A stretch of 64,000 nucleotides of DNA from Emcibacter nanhaiensis (GTDB lineage: Bacteria; Pseudomonadota; Alphaproteobacteria; Sphingomonadales; Emcibacteraceae), in contig NZ_VFIY01000004.1 in NCBI RefSeq assembly GCF_006385175.1, positions 496,001 to 560,000 of the forward strand. Direction: 5' to 3'. Every line of letters begins with the position of its first letter. Positions within the stretch are counted from its first letter, which is position 1. Below the pieces are notes generated by a model. That model worked only from the letters and a program-made list of their open reading frames with translations. It made no database searches and was not told the DNA's origin. Below are positions 8,901-16,250 of this stretch, piece after piece. The position numbers and the translations under genes are program-made.

Positions 8901-9258
8901 CGGTGTCCGCCTGGAGATCCTGGAGGACTTCTATCCGAACCTGGCCGGTCATCTCGATTGGGTGATCCGCAGCATCGTCGGTATGGACCAGGAGGCCGTC
9001 CGGGAACGCTTCACCGCCTTTGTCCAGACTCATCACAGCATGACAGCCCAGCAGATTCGCTTCCTGGATATGCTGCAGAACCATATCGCTACCAACGGCC
9101 ACATCAAGCTGGAACAACTGCTTGGCGGCGAACCGTTTACAAGCCTGCACCCGGATGGCATAGATGGCATATTCGATGAAGATGACTCTGACCAGATCAT
9201 CGAAATCAGCAGACAGTTTGAGTTCCCCGAGAAGGGTGAAGAGGAAGAAAGACAATAA
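5893..9258 (+). CDS. hsdR: Type I restriction endonuclease, R (motor/nuclease) subunit
   Basis: A 1121-residue HsdR. Residues about 1-130 resemble DUF4145, a domain common at the start of HsdR proteins, followed by a charged coiled coil (about 150-205). The PD-(D/E)xK nuclease centre is D247 and E262-A-K264. The superfamily 2 motor has Walker A ATGTGKT (377-383), DESH (468-471) and TATP (493-496), and later the VSVDMLDTGIDVPEVVNLV and QMIGRGTR motifs. The long C-terminal helical region binds the methylase core. All motifs are intact, so cleavage of unmodified DNA after translocation is expected. It overlaps the GIY-YIG gene by 8 bases and is followed 3 bases later by hsdM. Confidence 0.95.
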   Translation: MSNYKSHNFEFLSGKAPELHKLACFAEHYSLSDPEGALVKLRAFSEQMTKSIYFLLRLPKGTDNTFVGLLCTEEFKTAIPEVVQTKLHAIRKEGNKAAHGSKTSTKTATWLLKETHQLAGWFAVAFLKVDKSDLPGFKEITEVAPEDGEKSDLEKELERITAELNKTQEKYTAAVQALDELQKEQEHGQEVADALALSEAETRKRLIDIALAEVGWDVGENGRGTAEVTQEEKLSNQPTPTGVGYADYVLWDDNGKPLAVIEAKKANKSAEHGRKQAKLYADDLEKTHGQRPVIFYTNGYDIHMWDDVQGYPPRQLFGFYSKESLQYLVNFQRKEKLPLNSLSPNPEIAGRIYQITSIRDVTEKFTDKFRKGLIVQATGTGKTRVAVALSDLLLRAKWAKRVLFLCDRRELRKQAKNAFSDFLSDPVALVGTGSKDEESARILIGTYPGMMSRFLNYDPGYFDLIIADESHRSIYNIYRDLFKYFDGFQIGLTATPVGFINRNTFRMFECEPDNPTAYYTLETAIDQGYLVPYEVYTHTTQFLREGIKYSELTEEQKQELEESDELPEEFNFDASQVDQQVLNKDTNRHIIRNLMENGLKDATGQAVGKSIIFARSHDHAVLLSKVFDEMYPQYGGTFCQVIDSHDSRAEQLIDDFKGEGDNDDLTIAVSVDMLDTGIDVPEVVNLVFAKPVKSKVKFWQMIGRGTRLCPDLYGPGQDKSKFRIFDHWDNFDYFAQEKREAEPSESKSIRQRLFETRMALAELCLEKTRKDDFKLYADLLKADVKALPRESISVRERWKAVESVQQDGVIEDFAPVTVTTLSTDIAPLMRWVNVRGHSIAYSFDLLASLAELALLKGTADFDDHKDNIIALTANLQTNLPQVRHHMEMINRVKSAEFWEEVTVEDLEEMRKALRGIIKLQHEKTGTARKAKVIDITEERSEIHFSGRSSNIRSIDMQVYRLLVEEALQRLFEEDPTLQKIRRGEPVTEHELEQLCSLVLTRNPGVRLEILEDFYPNLAGHLDWVIRSIVGMDQEAVRERFTAFVQTHHSMTAQQIRFLDMLQNHIATNGHIKLEQLLGGEPFTSLHPDGIDGIFDEDDSDQIIEISRQFEFPEKGEEEERQ

Positions 9259-9261
9259 GCA

Positions 9262-10773
9262 ATGACCTCACAGGAATTAAAATCCCGCATTGATCGGCTA
9301 TGGGAGGAATTTTGGACCGGAGGGATCACCAATCCCCTGACCGTGATCGAGCAGATTACCTTTCTGATGTTCGCCCGGCTCCTGGACATCCGGGAAAGCC
9401 GTAATGAACGCACGGCCAAGCGTCTGAACCGGTCTTTCAAGCCGCTCTTTAAGGAGGACCAGCAGAATCTCCGTTGGTCTCATCTGATGGGTCTACCGGC
9501 TCAGGAAATCATTCCGCATGTCCGGGACAAGGTCTTTCCCGCCTTCAAGGGACTTGCTTATGAAGAGGCCACCTTTGGCGAATACATGAAGAACGCCCAG
9601 TTGATGATCCAGAAGCCGTCCCTCCTGGTCAAGGCGATGGAAATGATCAATGACCTGCCTCTAGAGCAAAGCGACATCAAAGGCGACCTCTATGAATACC
9701 TGCTGTCCAAGCTGACTACAGCCGGGATCAATGGCCAATTCCGCACCCCGCGCCACATCATCAAGTTCATGTGTGAAGTGATTGATCCTAAACCCAGCGA
9801 AACCCTTTGTGATCCGGCTTGCGGCACAGCGGGCTTCCTGGTCGGCGCGTTGATGCACATTATGGAAAACTATTCCGATGACGATGGTAGAATTCCCGAT
9901 GAGGGCGGCGTGATCCATTACACCGGCAACCTGCTGAAGGACAACCAGCGGGAGTTCCTGCAGAAAGAAATGTTCAATGGCTTTGACTTCGACGACACCA
10001 TGCTCCGGGTTGCTTCCATGAACATGTTGTTGCACGGGATCGAGGCCCCGCAAATCCATTACCAGGACACCCTGGCCACCAACTTCGAGGACAAGTTCCC
10101 GAAATCAGCCACCAACGGCTTTGACATCATCCTGGCCAACCCGCCCTTTAAGGGTAGCCTAGATTACGAAGACACCCAACCCCGTTTGCTGGCCAAGGCC
10201 AAAACCAAGAAGACCGAACTCCTGTTCATCACCCTGATCCTGGAGATGCTCAAGTCCGGCGGACGTGCCGGGGTCATTGTCCCCGATGGGGTACTGTTCG
10301 GTTCGTCCAAGGCCCACCAAGCGGTCCGTCAACACCTGGTCGAGGAAAATGGTCTTGATGCGGTCATTAGTCTGCCCAGCGGCGTCTTCAAGCCCTATGC
10401 CGGGGTTTCCACAGCCATCCTGATCTTCACCAAGGGATCGGAAACCAAAGACGTCTTTTTCTATGACATTCAGGCCGATGGTTTCAGCCTGGATGACAAA
10501 CGCTCCCCTATCGACCAGAACGACCTCCCGGCGGCCCTGGAGGCCTGGCAGAGCCGCAAAGAGAAAGACCTCAGCGACCGCACCAAATCAGCCTTTACCG
10601 TGCCCAGGGCGGAGCTGGCGGACAATAAATATGATCTCTCCCTCAGCCGCTACAAGGAAGTAGTTTATGAGGAGGAAGAATTTGACCCCCCCAAGGAAAT
10701 CCTTGGCCGTCTGAAAGATTTACAGGCGGCAATCGACAGCGACCTCAAAGAGCTTGAGGAGATGCTGGGGTGA
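9262..10773 (+). CDS. hsdM: Type I restriction-modification DNA methyltransferase, M subunit
   Basis: A 503-residue N6-adenine methyltransferase. The N-terminal helical HsdM domain (about 1-130) is followed by the catalytic domain with the S-adenosylmethionine motif DPACGTAGF (184-192) and catalytic motif NPPF (293-296). Length and motifs are those of a complete HsdM, which forms M2S with HsdS and protects host DNA. It begins 3 bases after the hsdR stop; its stop overlaps the GTG start of hsdS. The G+C-rich codon use resembles hsdR and differs from the recognition domains of hsdS. Confidence 0.96.
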   Translation: MTSQELKSRIDRLWEEFWTGGITNPLTVIEQITFLMFARLLDIRESRNERTAKRLNRSFKPLFKEDQQNLRWSHLMGLPAQEIIPHVRDKVFPAFKGLAYEEATFGEYMKNAQLMIQKPSLLVKAMEMINDLPLEQSDIKGDLYEYLLSKLTTAGINGQFRTPRHIIKFMCEVIDPKPSETLCDPACGTAGFLVGALMHIMENYSDDDGRIPDEGGVIHYTGNLLKDNQREFLQKEMFNGFDFDDTMLRVASMNMLLHGIEAPQIHYQDTLATNFEDKFPKSATNGFDIILANPPFKGSLDYEDTQPRLLAKAKTKKTELLFITLILEMLKSGGRAGVIVPDGVLFGSSKAHQAVRQHLVEENGLDAVISLPSGVFKPYAGVSTAILIFTKGSETKDVFFYDIQADGFSLDDKRSPIDQNDLPAALEAWQSRKEKDLSDRTKSAFTVPRAELADNKYDLSLSRYKEVVYEEEEFDPPKEILGRLKDLQAAIDSDLKELEEMLG

Positions 10774-11933
10774 GTTGGAAATCCGTCGATCTAGGAGACC
10801 ATGTCGATATCCTATCTGGGTTTGCCTTTAAGTCTTCCCTGTTTAAGGGCGACGGCGACATTCCTATAATTCGCATTCGGGATGTTGATGCTGGAGTTAG
10901 CAGTACCTACTACAAGGGTGAATATGACCCTAGGTATATCGTTGATAACGGTGATCTGCTGATCTCAATGGATGGAGAGTTTCGTGTACGCAGATGGGCG
11001 GGAGGTAAAGCTCTTCTCAACCAACGAGTTTGTAAGATAAAAAGCAATGACGACACTCGACTTGACGAAAACTATTTGAACCACTTTCTGCCTGCGCAGT
11101 TGAAGTTAATTGAAGATCAAACCCCCTTTGTTACGGTCAAACATTTGTCAGCTAAGACAATCAGGGAAATTAAACTTCCTCTCCCTCCCCTTGAAGAACA
11201 AAAGCGCATAGCCGCCATCCTGGACAAGGCCGATACCGTTCGTAAGAAACGCCAGCAGGCCCTCAACATGCTCGACGAGTTCCTCCGCGCCACCTTCCTC
11301 GCATTTATGGAGGAGCAAAAGGAAGAACTGTTTGAATACAAATTTGAGGAGCTTGCTCTACCCGATAAGAATTCCTTTGTTAATGGGCCTTTTGGCAGCA
11401 ATCTGTTGACGAGTGAACTGACCAATGAGGGTGTACCAGTTGTCTACATAAGAGATATAAAACATGGTCGGTATGAAAGGTTGAGTACAAATTGTGTAAC
11501 CGAAAATAAAGCTCAGGAACTCGCATCTTGTAATGTAAAAGGTGGTGATGTTCTCATAGCCAAGGTAGGTGATCCACCGGGTACCGCCGCGGTCTACCCT
11601 TTTACGGAGCCCGAGGCAATTGTTACTCAAGATGTCATCCGAATGCGTTTAGATCCAAGTGTAGCAAATCGAAATTTTCTTGTTCAGTATTTGAATTCAG
11701 GCGTTGGGAAGCATTCATTAAAGTCCATAACCGTTGAAGCGACAAGGTCTCGCATAGGACTGACCGCACTCAAAAAGAGTCCCATCAAGATACCTCAAAT
11801 CAGTGTGCAGGACAGATATTGTGAAATTGCACGCCAAGTGTTTCACACCCGGGAGAATGCTTTAACAAGTCAAGTAGACTTTGAGAACCTCTTTTCCTCT
11901 CTCTCCCAACGTGCCTTTCTGGGAGAGCTGTGA
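10770..11933 (+). CDS. hsdS: Type I restriction-modification specificity subunit
   Basis: A 387-residue protein with a GTG start overlapping the hsdM stop. It has two target-recognition domains (about 1-135 and 186-335), each followed by a conserved helical spacer. The first spacer, PLPPLEEQKRIAAILDKADTVRKKR (about 137-161), is the diagnostic HsdS repeat; the second (about 338-387) is more diverged. Each recognition domain reads half of a bipartite DNA target, which cannot be predicted here. Both recognition domains are A+T-rich, while the central conserved segment (about 11180-11320) is G+C-rich like hsdM. This mosaic suggests domain exchange. The stop overlaps the next gene in TGATG. Confidence 0.93.
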   Translation: MSWKSVDLGDHVDILSGFAFKSSLFKGDGDIPIIRIRDVDAGVSSTYYKGEYDPRYIVDNGDLLISMDGEFRVRRWAGGKALLNQRVCKIKSNDDTRLDENYLNHFLPAQLKLIEDQTPFVTVKHLSAKTIREIKLPLPPLEEQKRIAAILDKADTVRKKRQQALNMLDEFLRATFLAFMEEQKEELFEYKFEELALPDKNSFVNGPFGSNLLTSELTNEGVPVVYIRDIKHGRYERLSTNCVTENKAQELASCNVKGGDVLIAKVGDPPGTAAVYPFTEPEAIVTQDVIRMRLDPSVANRNFLVQYLNSGVGKHSLKSITVEATRSRIGLTALKKSPIKIPQISVQDRYCEIARQVFHTRENALTSQVDFENLFSSLSQRAFLGEL

Positions 11934-12766
11934 TGTTTATCTGGCTACCCAAAGCAAAGTGGTTCTGGACAGCCGTCAATGTTGTCGCCTGGGTTGGAGG
12001 CCTTACTTACATTGGGTGCATGTTAGTATGGCCCTGGATTGAGAAGGGTGGTGATTGGGGTTACGTTCAAAGCGTCTGGACTCATTGGCAGGGATTAAAT
12101 GTCGGTGTCCTAGCATTTATGGCCAGTGTCGCAGCGCTAAAGAATGTCCAAACAAGGGCGGAAACTGAACGCGATATTGAGATGGAACGATTGGAGACTG
12201 AGCGAAAGCGCAAGCTCGCAAATGCCTTTTCTTTCTTGCTTCAAGAACTAAGTATTTTGACGAAATATTTCCGTTTTTCCATGGGCTATCTAAACAGAGT
12301 TTGGTCCAAAATGGAACTATCTCCAGAGGGATACACAACAGTACCTGTTGGCGAAACTCCACCGACGGTCCCAACGTCTCACCGAGCAGTGTTTAGTGAA
12401 TGCATGGAATACGCTGACGAGGAATTGTATGAGCTTCTCTCTGGTTTCTTAAAGAAGCTTCAAATTCATGATGCCAGGATAAGTGATATGAACAAGTCTT
12501 TTGAACTAGACCAGGGGATGATCGTCACACGAGCAAATGTGCTAGGATATATCTACAGGGCTGCCGAATTACAAGCGATCGTAAATAGACTATTCAATAT
12601 TTCACGCGGTAGGCCATCCCCTATAAATGAACATTTTACCCTTGAAGAAATTAAAACAGCTCTCTCGGAAGGTAACATTGATTTGGACGATATGGATGGC
12701 CTTGAGGAGTTAGTTAAGGGTGCACTTAACAAACAGGAGCAAACTGTAGGAGGAAAGATTGATTAA
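11933..12766 (+). CDS. Membrane protein A of a homologous pair at the end of the hsd operon
   Basis: A 277-residue protein of no family I recognise. Two N-terminal transmembrane segments (about 13-36 and 53-70) precede a highly charged helix (about 73-95, rich in E and R) and a helical cytoplasmic domain. It shares with the next protein the landmarks YV-x(3)-W-x(2)-WQ-x(2)-N before the second membrane helix, ER-x-R/K after it, F-x-x/D-C-x-x-YA-x-x-E in the middle, and LQ-x(4)-R. I chose the ATG at 11933 (TGATG overlap with hsdS, GGGAGAG upstream) over an in-frame GTG at 11930. Co-transcription with the restriction genes implies a linked role, perhaps membrane-based abortive defence; this is inference. 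Confidence 0.6.
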   Translation: MFIWLPKAKWFWTAVNVVAWVGGLTYIGCMLVWPWIEKGGDWGYVQSVWTHWQGLNVGVLAFMASVAALKNVQTRAETERDIEMERLETERKRKLANAFSFLLQELSILTKYFRFSMGYLNRVWSKMELSPEGYTTVPVGETPPTVPTSHRAVFSECMEYADEELYELLSGFLKKLQIHDARISDMNKSFELDQGMIVTRANVLGYIYRAAELQAIVNRLFNISRGRPSPINEHFTLEEIKTALSEGNIDLDDMDGLEELVKGALNKQEQTVGGKID

Positions 12767-13559
12767 AAAGTTTCCACTATATTCAATCATTACAGTCCTA
12801 GCCCTTCTCTACCTATACTCAATGGTCCTTCAGCCCTTCTGTGTTTCAGGTGGCACCTTTTGGGAACGGTGGAAATATGTCAAGGAAACGTGGGAGACCT
12901 GGCAGACGTTCAATGCCGCGATGATTGCGCTTGCTGCCAGTGCAGGAGCACTCATAGCAAGTTATAAATTCCATAAGTCTCAACTTGACGCAGCAGAAGA
13001 TGAGCGCATCAGGAACCTGCATGTTTGTCTCGCTAATGTTACACATGAACTAGGGAACTTAATCAGATACTTAGAAGGTACAGCTAGTGTGTTAAATGAA
13101 TTATGGGATCGACTGAGAACACGTAGTGCTGAACCACTCACAGTCCCTCTAGCATCATATTCAACTTCAGGACGAAACATTTTCTTAGATTGTATTCCCT
13201 ATGCTGAACCTGAAGCGGCCATAGTTTTCCGCACAATGACAAACAATCTTCAGTTGATCAATGACCGTGTAGAAAACCTGAGATCTCGTCATCCTGATCG
13301 CCTTCGTCCTTCGGCAATGTGGTCCATTATCGATAGTATTAGAATGATCGGTATGATGAGAGCGTATGTTGACAAACTCTATGAATATGCACGCGGAGAA
13401 ACTGTTTTTGATAGCGCACCCTTAACCTCGGAGAATGTTCTCCAAGCGATTGAGCATCTTGGCTTAAATCCAAACCATTACAGTATTCAAGCAGAGCAAG
13501 GACTGGTCAGTTTCATCAATAACACCTTGCCATCCGAAGCAGATCCGTATGAGCCTTGA
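12759..13559 (+). CDS. Membrane protein B of a homologous pair at the end of the hsd operon
   Basis: A 266-residue protein starting at TTG, supported by an ideal AGGAGG (12748-12753) five bases upstream and an 8-base overlap with the preceding gene. It has the same plan as its neighbour: two membrane helices (about 6-27 and 46-66), then a charged helix and a cytoplasmic helical domain with F-L-D-C-I-P-Y-A-E-x-E and LQ-x(4)-R at equivalent places. Overall identity is low, so the duplication is old, and the two probably form a heteromer. It is the last gene before the right island end. No enzymatic motif is visible. The region is A+T-rich compared with hsdR and hsdM. Confidence 0.6.
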   Translation: MIKKFPLYSIITVLALLYLYSMVLQPFCVSGGTFWERWKYVKETWETWQTFNAAMIALAASAGALIASYKFHKSQLDAAEDERIRNLHVCLANVTHELGNLIRYLEGTASVLNELWDRLRTRSAEPLTVPLASYSTSGRNIFLDCIPYAEPEAAIVFRTMTNNLQLINDRVENLRSRHPDRLRPSAMWSIIDSIRMIGMMRAYVDKLYEYARGETVFDSAPLTSENVLQAIEHLGLNPNHYSIQAEQGLVSFINNTLPSEADPYEP

Positions 13560-13562
13560 AAC

Positions 13563-13584
13563 TGCTACACCAGACTGCTACACT
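13563..13584 (+). promoter_or_regulatory. Candidate integrase arm-type sites (right pair)
   Basis: TGCTACACC (13563-13571) and TGCTACACT (13576-13584) repeat with the same 13-base period as the left pair at 616-637. They begin 3 bases after the last gene's stop and end 62 bases before attR. Their presence only at the two island ends supports a recombination role. Confidence 0.5.
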
Positions 13585-13646
13585 GCGACGAAATTGGGAA
13601 TGAAATAGTTATTATTTTTCAATTGGATAGGGTTTTACAATGAGTT

Positions 13647-13666
13647 TCCCACCCTCTCCGCCACTT
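13647..13666 (+). repeat. attR: right copy of the 20-base island end repeat
   Basis: Identical to 537-556, a fragment of the tRNA-Ser 3' end without the rest of the tRNA. The chromosome resumes here. The original downstream flank of the tRNA is therefore the sequence from 13667. Confidence 0.85.
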
Positions 13667-13693
13667 ACCTCTACATCCTATGGCCCCTACATC

Positions 13694-14584
13694 CTAAGGC
13701 AGTTGTGATCTGAGCGGCAGGTCGCCGGTATTCAGACGGCGAGCAAGCTCCCGCGCAATTCGTTCTTCCAGGCGATAGCGCGCTTCCCTGCGTTGGGCGC
13801 GGCCATCGAATTTGCGCCTGGTGCTGTCATCGGGAAAGACTGTGGTCGGTTTGAGCCCACAGGGGGTTTCCGCCTTCAGATCCGTCCCCATTTCAAAGCC
13901 CTGCGAGAGGCTATCGCGAAGCTGGTCATCACTGACCAGACTGCCCAGAATCGACAGTGACTGACGGTAGGCATAGCGCGCTTCGAGTTTTTTACGCTCG
14001 AGCGTATAATGGGCCTGCAGCAGACGGTTACATTCCTTTCGTTTTTCATCCCGGTACTTTCCCGGGTATTTCCGGGTCTTCTGTCTGAGATCACGGTCCA
14101 CCACATCAATGTCCTGATAGAGCCGGGTATAGGTGACCAGAATATCGGATTGATAAGAGCCGTCAGTAAGCACCACATGGGGTGGCACCCGGTCCAAGAG
14201 CTCTCCCCTTATGGCGGCGGCCAGCTTGGGATCCTGTGGCACATGAACAAAAAGGGTCACCGCATTTTGGTTCAGGAAATCCCTGTAATAGTCGGGATAC
14301 ATCTGCTCTACCGCCCGGCGGGAGACCCGGCCACCATACCAGTCGATGGAAGGCAGCCGATCAGCAAAGGCCTGGCGTTCTGCCGGGGTTGCCGGTCCGG
14401 CCAGAAAATTGAAAAATCCCCGGTCCATCAGGCTCGGCTGAAGATGCAGCAGGCCCATGCGTGTTTCATACTCCTGCGCCGTAATGGGCGGCACAGGCTC
14501 CGGCTGAAACATGGCGCAGCCGCCCAGGCTGAAGCCGAAGATGAAGATGAAAATTTTCTGCACGATATAACTTTTGCTGATCAT
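13694..14584 (-). CDS. Putative lipoprotein of unknown function
   Basis: A 296-residue protein from the ATG at 14584. The open frame runs 15 codons further upstream, but the shorter start gives a proper lipoprotein signal peptide: basic start, hydrophobic IFIFIFGFSLGG and a cysteine in the lipobox LGGC. The mature part is rich in Arg, Tyr and Gln, with a basic helical region (about 175-215) and an Arg-rich C-terminus. No known domain is recognised. It would be anchored to the outer or inner membrane facing the periplasm. It is the first chromosomal gene after the island's right end and is transcribed toward it, so its own downstream region was separated from the tRNA by the insertion. Confidence 0.7.
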   Translation of the reverse strand: MISKSYIVQKIFIFIFGFSLGGCAMFQPEPVPPITAQEYETRMGLLHLQPSLMDRGFFNFLAGPATPAERQAFADRLPSIDWYGGRVSRRAVEQMYPDYYRDFLNQNAVTLFVHVPQDPKLAAAIRGELLDRVPPHVVLTDGSYQSDILVTYTRLYQDIDVVDRDLRQKTRKYPGKYRDEKRKECNRLLQAHYTLERKKLEARYAYRQSLSILGSLVSDDQLRDSLSQGFEMGTDLKAETPCGLKPTTVFPDDSTRRKFDGRAQRREARYRLEERIARELARRLNTGDLPLRSQLP

Positions 14585-14710
14585 TCTGTTTCCCGGATTA
14601 TTAATTTTATTGGCAACAGAATAGCGCATGACAGATGTACTGAATTTTAACAGCTGGATACAATTTGAAGTTTTAAGGCCTGCCGAACCTTGCCTGCGGA
14701 TGCTCGGGCC

Positions 14711-16051
14711 TCAATGGATGAAATGCCGCAGCCAGCCCTTGAGTTTATGTTCCAGTTCCGGCGCTTCCACACGCAGGCTGACCACCTTGCCGGCCGCGCG
14801 CAGCAGCAGTTCAACGCCGAAGGAGGCGATGACAAAGGCGGCAATCAGGGTCACGATATGCGGCGAGCGTTCACTCTCATAGCGCACAACAAGGATGATG
14901 GTCACCAGGTTCACCAGCACCGCCCCCACGACCAGGGGTGCTGAAGCCCCGGTTTTGCGGATCAGCCGCACATGGCCCACATGAGTGATCATGTGCAGGA
15001 TCAGGATGGAGACGGAGCCGAGTACCGCGATCTCGCCGAGATCCAGGAACACGGCAACCAGGATGATCAACAGTCCGCTGATCACCAGCCCTTCCCGGCT
15101 TTTTCTGATCGGTTTGCCGAACGCCTGCGGCAGTTCCCCGTTTTTGGCCAACTGATAGGTGACATTGGTCACGGCATAGAGGCTGGCGTTAATGGACGAG
15201 GCCGTGGCGATCAGGGCCGTAACCGCGACGATCCTGAAACCCAGGGGGCCGAATACCGGCTCGGCCGCCCGGGCCAGAGCAAAGTCTTTCGCCGCGATCA
15301 CATCCGCCGGTGCGAGCTGGCCGAACACCACCAGGGCAATGGCAATATACAGCACCATGACAATGAGGATCGACGTGATGATGGCGCGCGGCAAAGTCTT
15401 TTGCGGATTCGGCATGTCCTCGGCGGCATTGGTAATAATGCGAAACCCCTCATAGGCGAAAAAAGTGATCGCCAGGCTGTAAAACAGATGGCTCGCCGGC
15501 GGATAGGTGGCAGCCGACAGGCGGGCCGGATCAATGAAGGACAGGCCGGCAAGTGCAAAGGCGGACAGAACCAGCATTTTCAGCAGTACAATAAGCTTCT
15601 CCAGCCTGGCCATGTTCCTGGCGCCCTGCAGGTTCACCGCGACAAAGGCCAGGACAATCCCGACAGTACAAAGATATCGCCAGATTATGGCGCTGCCCGC
15701 GGGCATCATGCTATAGGCATAGGCCCCGAAAGCCTTGGCGACCAGCGAGACCGAAACGATGGCGGCGATATACATCATCACGCTCATGGCGCCGGAGAAG
15801 ATCCCGATGCCATAGGCCTGGCCAAGATATTCGACAACCCCGCCGGCAGAGGGAAAGGTCGCCCCGAGTTTGCCAAAGGAATATCCGCTCAGCAGCGCGA
15901 TCAGTCCACCGAGGAAGAAGGAGATATAGGTGGCGCTTGAGGCAATCACCGCCGCCTCCCCCATCAGGGCAAAGATCCCGGCCCCGACCATCGACCCGAT
16001 GCCAATGGAAACGGCCGACCAGAAAGTAATGGGTGTGCCTGACTTGTGCAT
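14711..16051 (-). CDS. APC-superfamily amino acid permease
   Basis: A 446-residue inner membrane transporter with about 12 hydrophobic segments. The N-terminal motif IGIGSMVGAGIFALMGEAA (about 16-34) is the substrate and ion-binding first helix of amino acid/polyamine/organocation (LeuT-fold) permeases. FFAYEGFRIITNAAEDMPNP in the middle is the conserved helix 6 to loop signature. The substrate cannot be read from the sequence; neutral amino acids are common for this branch. It stands alone, divergent from the TonB-dependent receptor gene, with about 200 bases between them. Confidence 0.88.
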   Translation of the reverse strand: MHKSGTPITFWSAVSIGIGSMVGAGIFALMGEAAVIASSATYISFFLGGLIALLSGYSFGKLGATFPSAGGVVEYLGQAYGIGIFSGAMSVMMYIAAIVSVSLVAKAFGAYAYSMMPAGSAIIWRYLCTVGIVLAFVAVNLQGARNMARLEKLIVLLKMLVLSAFALAGLSFIDPARLSAATYPPASHLFYSLAITFFAYEGFRIITNAAEDMPNPQKTLPRAIITSILIVMVLYIAIALVVFGQLAPADVIAAKDFALARAAEPVFGPLGFRIVAVTALIATASSINASLYAVTNVTYQLAKNGELPQAFGKPIRKSREGLVISGLLIILVAVFLDLGEIAVLGSVSILILHMITHVGHVRLIRKTGASAPLVVGAVLVNLVTIILVVRYESERSPHIVTLIAAFVIASFGVELLLRAAGKVVSLRVEAPELEHKLKGWLRHFIH

Positions 16052-16167
16052 GATGGTGGCGTCCGCCTTTTCTTCCCGAGCTAAACGCCATCTTAAGAGG
16101 TCACAAGCAGTTCTGTCAGCCCCTATTTCAAATAATCAAAATACTCGCCACATTTTGTTTGCAATTA

Positions 16168-16218
16168 ATTATCAATAATATTATCAATCCTGCTATTAGG
16201 AATTATTCTTAATATAAT
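16168..16218 (+). promoter_or_regulatory. Promoter region of the TonB-dependent receptor with A+T-rich direct repeats (possible iron-regulator site)
   Basis: ATTATCAAT occurs at 16168-16176 and 16180-16188 (period 12), upstream of a TATAAT at 16213-16218. ATTATC-type repeats overlapping promoters resemble Fur-family operators. The downstream gene is a typical iron-responsive receptor, but the match to a Fur box is imperfect. Confidence 0.35.
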
Positions 16219-16250
16219 GTAGTCACCAATAATATAAAGGTTGGGAGAAA

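Larger units (their letters stand above)
537..13666. mobile_element. Genomic island integrated in tRNA-Ser (integrase, recombinase, type I restriction-modification operon)
   Basis: The segment between two identical 20-base repeats (537-556 and 13647-13666) starts with a tyrosine integrase next to the tRNA and ends just after the last restriction operon gene. It carries, in order, an integrase, a ParB-like protein (reverse), a membrane protein, a serine recombinase, a GIY-YIG protein, hsdR, hsdM, hsdS and two membrane proteins. Parts of it (both HsdS recognition domains and the last two genes) are visibly richer in A+T than the surrounding genome, as expected for acquired DNA. No structural phage genes, conjugation genes or replication genes are visible, so it is an integrative defence-type island and not a prophage or conjugative element. 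Confidence 0.85.

Noticed and set aside
537-13666. Prophage or integrative conjugative element
   Set aside because: Apart from the integrase and recombinase, no capsid, tail, lysis, relaxase or type IV secretion genes are present.
14972-15940. Open frame of 322 codons antisense to the APC permease gene
   Set aside because: Gln/Gly/Arg-rich product typical of reading a membrane protein gene backwards.
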